From DATKGL01 sp035510795 (GTDB lineage: Bacteria > Patescibacteriota > Saccharimonadia > Saccharimonadales > UBA4665), in assembly GCA_035510795.1 (NCBI GenBank), contig DATKGL010000021.1:1-64000 (forward strand): a DNA stretch of 64,000 nt, given 5' to 3'. Below the pieces are notes generated by a model. The model did no database searches. It had not been told where the DNA came from and worked only from the letters and a program-made list of their open reading frames with translations. The first letter of the stretch is position 1. Each line of letters opens with the position of its first letter. Position numbers and translations under genes: made by a program. Positions 17,547 through 25,115 of this stretch are shown one piece after another.

Positions 17547-18107
17547 ATGGATTTATCGGATTTTGAGCGATTGATTGAGGGTAGCGCAGAATCTCCCTCG
17601 CTTGAGTTTAAGGGGCCTTGTCCTTGGAGTATCAACATGGCTAAAGATATTTTGGCGCTGTCCAATGTCCAAGACGGCGGCCATATAGTTATTGGTATTC
17701 AGGATCGAACACTTGTGCGTGTTGGTGTTAGCCAGGCGCAGGCTGACTCATATGACCACGAGGCCATGCAGGACCAGTTGGCAAACCTAGCCGATCCTTT
17801 TGTGACGTTCTCCGTCCATAACATTGTTGACGCTGACGGCAAGAAGTTTGTAGTGGTCAGAGTTCAAGAGTTTGATGAGGTCCCCGTGGTGTGCAGGGCT
17901 GACTCAGCAGACACTAAGCAAGGAGTGGTCTACTACCGAAGCAGGCGAGGCCGAGCCGGTAGTCGCCCGGTGCGAGACTCATTTGATATGCGAGACATTC
18001 TAGACCGAGCTTCCGTAAAACTTATGGCTAAACGCAGAGGTCAGGGCTATGTACCTGAGTCTACCGAGCAAGACAATGCCTATGACGAGGAGTTGGGCGG
18101 ATTATGA
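17547..18107 (+). CDS. AlbA_2 (Schlafen-like) DNA-binding domain protein
   Basis: The 186-aa protein matches the AlbA_2 pattern: ESPSLEFKGPCPW near residue 16, MAKDILALSNVQDGGHIVIGIQD around 33-55, FVVVRVQEFDEVPV near 110, and a YYRSRRGRAGSRPV stretch. AlbA_2 domains are found in transcription regulators and in several phage-defence proteins. A TAAAAT box ends 6 bases before the ATG. The stop overlaps the next ATG (ATGA), so the two form an operon. It is divergent from the recombinase unit, with the inverted repeat copy between them. Confidence 0.8.
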   Translation: MDLSDFERLIEGSAESPSLEFKGPCPWSINMAKDILALSNVQDGGHIVIGIQDRTLVRVGVSQAQADSYDHEAMQDQLANLADPFVTFSVHNIVDADGKKFVVVRVQEFDEVPVVCRADSADTKQGVVYYRSRRGRAGSRPVRDSFDMRDILDRASVKLMAKRRGQGYVPESTEQDNAYDEELGGL

Positions 18108-18820
18108 GAGACGATTTTATTGACACTATCAAAAGTCGAGGCTATTGGCGGATTAACTTCCGGCCTATTGGACCACCTGCGGACCTTACCTTATCGCAGT
18201 GTGATGAGCTAGTTGCGAATAATAACGTAAAGCTTCGTGGTTGGTATTATCCATTCTACGGTCACGGCACAGCCGATAATCACGGTATAACCAATCATAA
18301 TGGCTACCGACAGGGCTGGATTGACTCAGGTGAGTTTAGGGAGTTCTGGCGTATGTATAAAAGTGGTCAGTTCTTACACTATAGTGCAGTACAAGAGGAC
18401 TGGATGACATCGGAAGTTGAAGGTAGGTTTGCCCCGAACGAAGTTGAGCCGGGAGTATACCTAAACTTCGTAGGCTCGCTAACGATGTATATAACAGAGA
18501 TTATGGAGTTCCTTACTCGTTTGCATAAGGCAGGTCTATACCAAGAAGGTGTACGGGTTAGCATAGAGCTACATAACACGAGAGGCAGGAAGTTGACCAG
18601 CTTTGGGCATAGGCATATGTCAGTTGACCGGATTACCCAAGAGGACTCAATAGTATTTGAACGTACTTACACTTCTGACGAACTAAAACAACCTGCCCGA
18701 GATTTAGCGATTGAACCAATAGTAACTTACTTTGAGATGTTTAATATGGCCGATATATCAGTAGATGGGGTTATAAAAGTAGACCAAGACACGCTATACG
18801 GCTATCACCCTAACGGATAA
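18104..18820 (+). CDS. Unknown protein paired with the AlbA_2 protein
   Basis: The 238-aa soluble protein is rich in aromatic residues (GYWRINFRPIGPP; LRGWYYPFYGHG; YRQGWIDSGEFREFWRMYKSGQFLHY). No transmembrane helix or known catalytic motif is visible. Translational coupling to the AlbA_2 gene suggests a two-component complex in which AlbA_2 binds nucleic acid. I have seen this aromatic pattern in proteins beside AlbA_2 genes but cannot name a function. Confidence 0.7.
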   Translation: MRDDFIDTIKSRGYWRINFRPIGPPADLTLSQCDELVANNNVKLRGWYYPFYGHGTADNHGITNHNGYRQGWIDSGEFREFWRMYKSGQFLHYSAVQEDWMTSEVEGRFAPNEVEPGVYLNFVGSLTMYITEIMEFLTRLHKAGLYQEGVRVSIELHNTRGRKLTSFGHRHMSVDRITQEDSIVFERTYTSDELKQPARDLAIEPIVTYFEMFNMADISVDGVIKVDQDTLYGYHPNG

Positions 18821-18860
18821 GGGCTTACAGACATTTGTCTTAAAAAGTTGCTCTGACCCC

Positions 18861-18880
18861 ACGCGCGCGCGGGCGCGCGT
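18861..18880. repeat. Alternating CG hairpin between convergent island genes
   Basis: ACGCGCGC (18861-18868) pairs with GCGCGCGT (18873-18880) around a four-base loop. It lies in the 73-base gap between convergent genes and has no T-tract. The run of alternating C and G stands out in a moderate-GC genome. Confidence 0.55.
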
Positions 18881-18893
18881 ACTGTGACCGGAA

Positions 18894-20291
18894 CTACTTC
18901 CATAGCTTCCTTTCAGACAGACTTTCTGGATATATCCCGGCGCTTTTACCGGGTGTTGCAGTTTTCATACCGGCCTCGACAAACGATATAACATTTTCTG
19001 CCGCAAAGAAGTCCTGAACCATACCTAGGATTAAGTTGAAAGCACTAACTGTATAAGCTCCTTTTTTTAGGGTCATCACATCGTTAGGATCATTAAGAGG
19101 TTCAGGAAACAAATCCTCGCTTGAGAAATAGGCTACATTCTCAGCAGTGGTAATGGGCTTATAGTTATCAAGGGCGCTTTCGTTAATGTTTAGCTCCCAG
19201 CCAAGTTCCCGAAACTTCTCAACTAAAGGTTCCCGATATAGAACCGCTCGTAACTCAAACTCTCCGGTTATTAACTTAGCCACAGTATTGGGAGTAAAAG
19301 GAAAGACAGTGTATGGTGGCGAGTTACGCACGGCTTCATTGTGATAGTTCAAAGCAACGCGGTCATAACTAGTAAACATTGCGATTGGTTCAAAATCGGA
19401 TACTTTTGGCTGAGATAATAACTTCTTGTAGTCGAGGGTGCCTAGTTTTGGTAGGTCAATGGCTTCAACGTACATATAGGGGGCAACGAACTTACCGTAA
19501 ATACCTTTTCGTGCAGCCTGACGTAATATATTCTGGGTCTCGGCTAAAAAGTTTTGGGTATCATGCTCCAGATACGTTACCGGTATATCATCAGCGCCAA
19601 CTGGGAAGGTATTTGAGTCAATGTGGTACTGAGCTTGAAGTAGCCGTCCTTCCTGTTTAGTGAGCGGCTGGTTAGCTTTGAGCTTTCTCATTATTGAGGT
19701 TACGGTTATGGGTCGAGGCTCTTTTTTACCCTTTTTTACCTCCGTAAGTATAAACTTGCCATCAGGAATAACCCCGATTAAGTCGCCGATTCGAACACTG
19801 GTTGTGGCGTCATTGATAATGACTCGGTTGCCGTTGCTTATGCAGGCCATTGCTAAGTCGGTCTCAGCCTTTCGGCCGGCTTTATTATCGGTATGACCAG
19901 CACTACGGCCTTGAGATAATATCCTCATTCGAAAGCGGGAGTAGTCGAGTGTTCGCCATGCAATACCGTCGCCGATTTCTCGGTAAGCCCTAGCTAGGTA
20001 CTTATTTTGCCGTTGGCGGAGGGCAATACTTTCGCTGTTCTCCTTTTTGGCTAAGGCTTTACCTTCTGATACAGCGCCGTCCATTTGCTCAAGCGTCTGT
20101 AGTATGGCTAGTTGCAGCCCTAGATGTTCCATTGGGCTGGTCTGATACTTTTGTTGCCTTGATAATCGAATGAGCCGCTCCATGCCAGGTATGAACTTAT
20201 GGTAGTAGGGATTACAAATAATGCTGGCACTTTCCTTGACCAGGAACTTGCCGCTGAACTTATTTAACTCATCTGCAAAGTCGTTAACCAT
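18894..20291 (-). CDS. Unknown protein with a possible PD-(D/E)XK nuclease fold
   Basis: The 465-aa soluble protein has a helical N-terminal third. Its central segment has the spacing of the PD-(D/E)XK nuclease core: GRKAETDLAMACISNG (possible first Glu), VRIGDLIGVIPDGKFILTEVKKGKK (Asp, then Glu-x-Lys), around residues 150-205. The C-terminal half is unrecognised. In this element the neighbours are a recombinase and an AlbA_2 pair, so a defence or restriction-like role is plausible but unproven. It is separated from the AlbA_2 operon by a CG hairpin and transcribed toward it. Confidence 0.6.
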   Translation of the reverse strand: MVNDFADELNKFSGKFLVKESASIICNPYYHKFIPGMERLIRLSRQQKYQTSPMEHLGLQLAILQTLEQMDGAVSEGKALAKKENSESIALRQRQNKYLARAYREIGDGIAWRTLDYSRFRMRILSQGRSAGHTDNKAGRKAETDLAMACISNGNRVIINDATTSVRIGDLIGVIPDGKFILTEVKKGKKEPRPITVTSIMRKLKANQPLTKQEGRLLQAQYHIDSNTFPVGADDIPVTYLEHDTQNFLAETQNILRQAARKGIYGKFVAPYMYVEAIDLPKLGTLDYKKLLSQPKVSDFEPIAMFTSYDRVALNYHNEAVRNSPPYTVFPFTPNTVAKLITGEFELRAVLYREPLVEKFRELGWELNINESALDNYKPITTAENVAYFSSEDLFPEPLNDPNDVMTLKKGAYTVSAFNLILGMVQDFFAAENVISFVEAGMKTATPGKSAGIYPESLSERKLWK

Positions 20292-20294
20292 AAT

Positions 20295-20327
20295 AGGTAT
20301 ATTATACCATACCTACCCCTGTTATTG
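20295..20327. promoter_or_regulatory. Operator-like region with second copy of the 15-bp repeat
   Basis: AGGTAT (20295-20300) and ATACCT (20309-20314) form an inverted repeat just upstream of the minus-strand gene starting at 20291. CTACCCCTGTTATTG (20313-20327) is the right copy of the repeat also found at 17433-17447. Regulator binding is inferred. Confidence 0.5.
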
Positions 20328-20466
20328 CGAGCGATTATTGATTGCTCATCTGCGCGAGGATCATAGAAATATCGGCATATAATATATGTCTGATATTGAC
20401 CGAACAAGGTTTTTTAACCAGTTTGGTACGGCCTATTGATTTTAGCAGCATGAGGTGGTTGATGGA

Positions 20467-20511
20467 TTGTTTTACGATTTTGTATTGTAAAACAAAGATT
20501 AACCTTATAAT
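20467..20511 (+). promoter_or_regulatory. Promoter with 9-bp inverted repeat before the J-domain gene
   Basis: TTGTTTTAC (20467-20475) and GTAAAACAA (20487-20495) form an inverted repeat. The right arm overlaps the expected -35 position of a TATAAT box at 20506-20511. The ATG at 20520 is 8 bases after the -10 box, so the message should be almost leaderless and repressible. Confidence 0.5.
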
Positions 20512-20519
20512 GAGTTATT

Positions 20520-21464
20520 ATGGCCGAGCTTGATTACTACAAGGTTCTTGGTTTATCCAAAGGAGCAACGACTTCTGAGATAAAAAAACGCTATCAGTTT
20601 TTGTCAAAAAAATACCACTCAGATCACGGTGGCGATGATAGCATTATGTCACTCATTAACGAGGCGTATAAGGTTCTCTCAAACCCTTCGGCCAGGTTTA
20701 AGTACGATCACCAGGCACATGATCAAAGCCATAAAACAAATGATAGTTCCCAGTCTGCAAAGAAGACCCCACCCCCTACGGTGAAGGCCAAAAGCAAGTC
20801 TAATAAAAACAATGCTCCAGTCTTTGTAATGATAGCGGTCGTTCTCGTAATCGCAGTCTTAGCCGGCGGCGGTATTTACTTGAGCCATAAGAAGAGTGTA
20901 GATTACCAGGCTAATGTTAGTAAGGTTACTAAGCAGGCACAACAACTAAATGGTATCTACCAACAATACTCATCATTACCTTCATCAACTACTCAGCTAC
21001 AGTCGGCTTGGGATAGTTACTACTCGGGTCTAATCAGCCAAGTTCAGACGATCAACACGGCTTCTAATACAACTTATAGCTCAAGTGCGATAAATAACCT
21101 TAACTCTGAGGTTCAGACGGCCTCAGCTTCGTTTATAAATCTGTTAAACCTCGATAAGTCGGCAACTGATATGCAGTTCCAAATCCAAACTGACCAAAAC
21201 AAGGTGACTACGGATAAATCTCTTGTTCAAGAGGACACAGCAGATGACGATAGTGACTGCGCTTTAGCTGAGGATAACCCTTATATAACGTGTGACCGGT
21301 CACTAGAGAACCAAGCGAACTCGTATTTAACAGCCGCTAATACTCAACTAAGCACCGATCAACAATCGCAAAAGACCCAACAGTCTCAGTCGGCTGTACT
21401 AGGCATAACGGTACTTGGTGAGATGGGTAAGATGAACACGGCTTCCAACGCTCTCACGAAGTAG
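20520..21464 (+). CDS. Membrane protein with an N-terminal J-domain lacking HPD
   Basis: Residues 1-68 match a DnaJ J-domain (YYKVLGLSKGATTSEIKKRYQ, LINEAYKVLSNPSARFKYD). The hallmark HPD tripeptide reads HSD (KKYHSDHGGD), a change known to disable Hsp70 stimulation in other J-proteins. A charged linker, one transmembrane helix (about residues 96-118) and a Gln/Ser/Asn-rich coiled-coil extracytoplasmic domain follow; the latter has two cysteines in DSDCALAEDNPYITC. At 314 aa it lacks the other DnaJ domains. It may recruit DnaK weakly or have lost that role. Confidence 0.8.
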   Translation: MAELDYYKVLGLSKGATTSEIKKRYQFLSKKYHSDHGGDDSIMSLINEAYKVLSNPSARFKYDHQAHDQSHKTNDSSQSAKKTPPPTVKAKSKSNKNNAPVFVMIAVVLVIAVLAGGGIYLSHKKSVDYQANVSKVTKQAQQLNGIYQQYSSLPSSTTQLQSAWDSYYSGLISQVQTINTASNTTYSSSAINNLNSEVQTASASFINLLNLDKSATDMQFQIQTDQNKVTTDKSLVQEDTADDDSDCALAEDNPYITCDRSLENQANSYLTAANTQLSTDQQSQKTQQSQSAVLGITVLGEMGKMNTASNALTK

Positions 21465-21543
21465 GGTACAAGTTAAGCTCAATACCGCCAAGGCCGGCAA
21501 AGTAGTTCCAGACCTGTTCAGTTACGGTCCGCCATATTAACAA
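21454..21543 (-). CDS. Candidate small protein (29 aa)
   Basis: The frame runs TTG 21543 to TGA 21454 and overlaps the 3' end of the J-domain gene on the other strand. The peptide reads LIWRTVTEQVWNYFAG then LGGIELNLYPTS. An excellent Shine-Dalgarno (AAGGAGGTG) precedes the start. The ribosome-binding context GAGGTGTTTTG is shared with another small ORF at 24458-24559. Aromatic/hydrophobic composition would suit membrane association. Confidence 0.45.
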   Translation of the reverse strand: MLIWRTVTEQVWNYFAGLGGIELNLYPTS

Positions 21544-21719
21544 AACACCTCCTTACGGTAGTTATTATTTAATAACAGATAAAAATGACAGATATCCCCT
21601 GACCCGCATCGCCCGAAACTAATCACCCTGATAACATATCCCTTACCCCGATAAACCAACTAATTTCTATACAACTAGCCAAAAGTAGATAGATTATTGT
21701 TATAATTTTGTTATTCAAT

Positions 21720-21795
21720 GCCACCTTAGCTCAGTTGGTAGAGCGACGCTTTCGTAAAGCGTAGGTCGCCGGTTCGATCCTGGCAGGTGGCTCCA
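21720..21795 (+). tRNA. tRNA-Thr(CGT)
   Basis: GCCACCT pairs with AGGTGGC; anticodon loop TTCGTAA reads CGT; CCA is encoded. The discriminator is T, which would pair with the TGGA of the T-box-like motif upstream of thrS. Confidence 0.95.
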
Positions 21796-21809
21796 GTTAT
21801 TTTCTTCAA

Positions 21810-21884
21810 GCGGGTATCGTATAGTGGCTAATATGTAGCCTTCCCAAGGCTAAGCGCTGGGTTCGATTCCCAGTACCCGCACCA
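21810..21884 (+). tRNA. tRNA-Gly(CCC)
   Basis: GCGGGTA pairs with TACCCGC; anticodon loop TTCCCAA reads CCC; discriminator A; CCA is encoded. It lies 14 bases after tRNA-Thr, probably in one transcript from the TATAAT near 21702. Confidence 0.93.
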
Positions 21885-21930
21885 AACAGATAATTTACGT
21901 CGTGACGATAACAGAATACAATAGATAAAT

Positions 21931-22287
21931 ATGCCGATTTCTAAGAAATTCTTTCAGGATAAGATTATTCTGCTGCTGTTAACTCTGAATTTATTTATGG
22001 TATGTCTGACGGCTATCATTATTTCTTTACGCCTGAGCAATGATCTTGGCGAAGGTTACATAGTTCAATACCGGAGCAATGTCGGAATTGGGTCCTTTAA
22101 AACAGGCAGCGTCCTGGATTTTTGGTATTTTGTTATATTTGCTGTGCTGATAGTTGCATTTAACCTGACCCTAAGCATGAAGACTTATCGGATCAGGAGA
22201 CAATTTTCGATTGTTATCTTAGGGATGAGCATACTGTTACTGATCATTGCATTAATTGTTAGTAATGCATTATTAGTTCTGCGCTAA
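21931..22287 (+). CDS. Small polytopic membrane protein
   Basis: The 118-aa protein has three hydrophobic helices (about residues 12-34, 63-84, 91-115) and basic loops between them. A TACAAT box ends 8 bases upstream of the ATG. It is 9 bases ahead of the glycosyltransferase gene and so probably forms a two-gene operon with it. I do not recognise the family; it could be a partner subunit for glycan export. Confidence 0.7.
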   Translation: MPISKKFFQDKIILLLLTLNLFMVCLTAIIISLRLSNDLGEGYIVQYRSNVGIGSFKTGSVLDFWYFVIFAVLIVAFNLTLSMKTYRIRRQFSIVILGMSILLLIIALIVSNALLVLR

Positions 22288-22296
22288 TACAAACCG

Positions 22297-23913
22297 ATGA
22301 CCGATCTTGAGATTCCGCTAGAAAAAGATAGGCATTTTCGTTATCGTTGCTTTGAAATTTTACCGGGTGCCATCAGTTATTGTTTGTTTTTCACTCCTCT
22401 CATCCTGAGTTTTATTAATATAACTATTGCGGCATTCTTTGTCATAGGCTACTTACTTATCTACTTCGTTCGCTCTATCGGCGTAGACATTCGGGCTCTG
22501 CAAGGGTTTAAAACGATGGCTTTATATAAAAAATTGCATTGGGATCAACTGTTACGCGAATTGGGGGAACAACAAATTGATGAAACTGTTAATATTACCA
22601 GACCAGCTTGGCATTATAAAAACATCGAGAGACTGAAACAAAACCCAACACCGGTATCAGACCCCGACGACATTATTAACGTTGCAATGATTGCTACCTA
22701 TAACGAAAGCTATGAAGTTTTAGAACTAACCCTAAACTCTATTCTAAAAGCTAATTACGACCACAAGAAAATTATCCTTGTTATCGCCTATGAAGAACGG
22801 GGCGGAGAGGCAATCGAGAACAACGTTAATCGATTAATTGATGAATCCAGGGGTAAATTTTTACACACAATGGCGGTCAAACACCCAATGGATATTCCAA
22901 ACGAAATGATTGGCAAAGGAGGAAATATTACCTATGCCGGTAGAGCATTGCAGCATTATTTGGAAGAACAGAACATTGACCCCATCAGAGTTATTGTGAC
23001 GACCCTAGATGCCGACAACCATCCGCATAAATGGTATTTTTCTGTTCTAAGTTATGTATATTGCCTCTGCCAGGATCCAACAAAGATCTCTTTTCAACCT
23101 ATCCCGGTTTATACCAACAATATCTGGGACGCACCAGCGCCAATGCGAGTTATAGCTACCGGCAACACTTTTTGGAATTTAGTTTTAACCTTAAGGCCGC
23201 ACATGTTGCGCAATTTTTCTTCCCACGCGCAGAGCATGCAAACCTTGATTGATACAGATTTTTGGAGTGTTAGAACCTGTGTCGAGGACGGTCATCAGTT
23301 CTGGCGGACATATTTTCGCTATGACGGAAATCATAAGGTGTATCCCTTATATATCCCTATATTCCAGGACGCTGTACTGGGGCGAACTTACTTAAAAACT
23401 CTAAAAGCACAATTTATCCAATTAAGACGATGGACTTGGGGGGCATCCGATGTGGCATATGTTCTTGAAAAAGGCTTTTTTACGCCAAATAAGGTACCCA
23501 GGAAGGACTTAATTGTTAAACTGGCAAGATTACTCGAAAGTCATGTAACATGGGCTGTAGCGCCTCCCTTATTGTTATTTGCGGGGTTTATTCCGGCCCT
23601 AGTTAGACCTCAAAGCTATACCGCGAATGTATTACCTCTTATAATCAGTCGCGTCCAAGATGTAGCATTAGTCGGCGTTCTGGCTTTGATATTTATCTGT
23701 TTTAAGACACTGCCGCCGAAACCCAAACGCTACAAAGCTCGCCGTAACTTCTTAATGCTTATCCAATGGGTATTAATGCCGGTCACATCATTAGTCTACA
23801 ATTCGCTGGCAGCATTTTATTCTCAAACTAGACTAATTTTCGGTAACTATGTTGGTAAGTTTGACGTCACTGAAAAAGTTATAGTAACAGAGGACAAGCA
23901 GACCATCCACTAA
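22297..23913 (+). CDS. Membrane glycosyltransferase, family 2 (cellulose/chitin-synthase type)
   Basis: Two N-terminal transmembrane helices (about residues 24-65) lead into a GT-A catalytic domain with ATYNESYEVLELTLNSIL. The metal-binding DxD is seen as TTLDADNH, an acceptor-site Glu-Asp region as CVEDGHQFWRTYF, and the QxxRW product-binding motif as QLRRWTWG. Several C-terminal helices follow. The reaction is processive sugar transfer from a nucleotide sugar, probably for a surface polysaccharide. The donor sugar cannot be read from the sequence. The 538-aa length fits single-chain GT2 synthases without a PilZ domain. Confidence 0.88.
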   Translation: MTDLEIPLEKDRHFRYRCFEILPGAISYCLFFTPLILSFINITIAAFFVIGYLLIYFVRSIGVDIRALQGFKTMALYKKLHWDQLLRELGEQQIDETVNITRPAWHYKNIERLKQNPTPVSDPDDIINVAMIATYNESYEVLELTLNSILKANYDHKKIILVIAYEERGGEAIENNVNRLIDESRGKFLHTMAVKHPMDIPNEMIGKGGNITYAGRALQHYLEEQNIDPIRVIVTTLDADNHPHKWYFSVLSYVYCLCQDPTKISFQPIPVYTNNIWDAPAPMRVIATGNTFWNLVLTLRPHMLRNFSSHAQSMQTLIDTDFWSVRTCVEDGHQFWRTYFRYDGNHKVYPLYIPIFQDAVLGRTYLKTLKAQFIQLRRWTWGASDVAYVLEKGFFTPNKVPRKDLIVKLARLLESHVTWAVAPPLLLFAGFIPALVRPQSYTANVLPLIISRVQDVALVGVLALIFICFKTLPPKPKRYKARRNFLMLIQWVLMPVTSLVYNSLAAFYSQTRLIFGNYVGKFDVTEKVIVTEDKQTIH

Positions 23914-23924
23914 GACTGTGGAAG

Positions 23925-24332
23925 TTAATTCGAAAGATAGTAGGCTTCATAATAGATGGCGGCTACTTTATCGAAGTGCAGCAAAACGTTATGGGCCACT
24001 TTTTCCAGGTCTTTCTTGCTGATCTCGGTACCAAGTTTCAGCTTAATGATTTTACTGATTACCGTATCTGTTAGATTCTTAGCATCTACAATAGCTGAGG
24101 GCCGGTGCTTACAGCTGTTATAGATACTAATAAACAGGTTTTCTTTCATAAACGGGGTAATACTGCCGACCTTATCTTTTACGACCCACATTTTATTTTC
24201 ATCAAACGATTCACTACTCGTGAAAACACAGCCGCAGTTAGTGCAGCGGTGACGACGCCACACTCGATTGAGACGTCTCTGGGGTCGGGAGTTGATTGTC
24301 TTGGTTGAGGCGCCACAAATAATACAAACCAT
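23925..24332 (-). CDS. nrdR: NrdR-like transcriptional repressor
   Basis: The 135-aa protein has an N-terminal zinc ribbon (CIIC, then HRCTNCGCVFTSSE) and an ATP-cone domain starting at VVKDKVGSITPFMKENLF. This is the NrdR arrangement, in which the ATP-cone senses dATP/ATP and the zinc ribbon binds NrdR boxes upstream of ribonucleotide reductase genes. It is slightly shorter than the usual 150 aa, and the first ribbon knuckle spacing differs slightly. No reductase gene is in this window. Confidence 0.85.
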   Translation of the reverse strand: MVCIICGASTKTINSRPQRRLNRVWRRHRCTNCGCVFTSSESFDENKMWVVKDKVGSITPFMKENLFISIYNSCKHRPSAIVDAKNLTDTVISKIIKLKLGTEISKKDLEKVAHNVLLHFDKVAAIYYEAYYLSN

Positions 24333-24392
24333 GTCAACATATTGTCATAAGGCAAGTAATTAATCTAGTGGAAAATAACCCGGTAATTGTGT

Positions 24393-24426
24393 AAAAAAAC
24401 TCCGCAGACATGATTGCCGCGGAGTT
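24393..24426 (-). terminator. Rho-independent terminator for minus-strand transcript
   Basis: The stem is GCGGAGTT (24419-24426) with AACTCCGC (24398-24405). On the minus strand it is followed by seven T residues. It ends a transcript coming from tRNA-Val and/or the small ORF at 24458-24559. Confidence 0.7.
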
Positions 24427-24457
24427 CGACGACTCGCTAACAGATATAACCTTCTGT

Positions 24458-24559
24458 TTATGCCGAGACTCGTCTTATTCGGTTGCTTGGTTTGGAGGAG
24501 ACTAGTTCCTCATAGAACAACTTAAACCCATCAAGCGAACTTGATTGTTTGGTACTCAC
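24458..24559 (-). CDS. Candidate small protein (33 aa) with strong translation signals
   Basis: It starts with GTG (STKQSSSLDGFKLFYEELVS then SKPSNRIRRVSA) and stops with TAA. A GAGGT lies about six bases before the start, in a context (GAGGTGTTTTG) nearly identical to the small ORF at 21454-21543. A good terminator lies 32 bases downstream. The amphipathic, basic peptide has no recognised family. A non-coding RNA with chance reading frame is the alternative. Confidence 0.45.
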   Translation of the reverse strand: MSTKQSSSLDGFKLFYEELVSSKPSNRIRRVSA

Positions 24560-24633
24560 CAAAACACCTCGTTTAACTAAAAAATTCTATCAGAAACATT
24601 GGTCGCAGTCAATAATATTGCAGGGTAGTCAAC

Positions 24634-24710
24634 TGGTGGGCCCTAGAGGATTCGAACCTCTGACCTCTTGAACGTCAATCAAGCGCTCTAGCCAACTGAG
24701 CTAAGAGCCC
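24634..24710 (-). tRNA. tRNA-Val(GAC)
   Basis: On the minus strand GGGCTCT pairs with AGGGCCC (one G-T pair); anticodon loop TTGACGT reads GAC; CCA is encoded. Confidence 0.94.
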
Positions 24711-24897
24711 ACGTACGATATGAGTAATTATAAGACATCAACCAGTTAAAATAAAAATATCAAAAAATACCACAGATGAGATTAATCTTTATCCACATTA
24801 ATTTAATAAAAGATGTATATAAAACAATAGTTTGGTACTAGCCTTATCATACCAATACTGTTATATTTTAACGCACGGGTGAAGTTCAGGGATGTGT

Positions 24898-25089
24898 TAT
24901 ACTAAAAGCCAGGTAATGATACGGATTCACCAGCCGTAGAACCTCGTCGGCGTCAGAACGTACGTTACGTGCTGTCACAAGAGCCTCATAAGGGAAGTCC
25001 GGTGGAACCGCCCAATAACAGATTGGGTCCGAGACGCGTAAAATTATTAAATATATTTGCGAGAGTATTTAATAAAGCGCGTCTTTTTT
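24898..25089 (+). promoter_or_regulatory. Structured thrS leader with T-box-like motif and terminator
   Basis: A -10 box TATACT (24898-24903) precedes a leader of about 200 bases. Hairpin TACGG/CCGTA (24920-24938) presents ACC, a Thr codon, in its loop (24929-24931). GGTGGAACCGC (25001-25011) is identical to the T-box core. It is followed by GCCCAAT/ATTGGGT and flanked by CGG/CCG, as in an antiterminator bulge. The terminator AGACGCG/CGCGTCT (25032-25084) with a T-run ends 27 bases before thrS. Caveats: no canonical stem I is evident, and antiterminator and terminator barely overlap. Confidence 0.55.
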
Positions 25090-25115
25090 ATTAACCTTAA
25101 TGATTAGGATTTATC

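Noticed and set aside
15499..21795. Second copy of the tRNA-Asp 3' end marking the right border of the element
   Set aside because: I looked for GGTTCGAATCCGGTCAAGCC and shorter parts downstream and found none. Serine integrases can use very short cores, so the right border stays undefined.
24985..25030. Cobalamin-type riboswitch core before thrS
   Set aside because: AAGGGAAGTCCGGTGGAA looks similar, but the later conserved CCCGC-ACTGT part and the B12 box at the 3' side are missing. The T-box reading fits the gene better.
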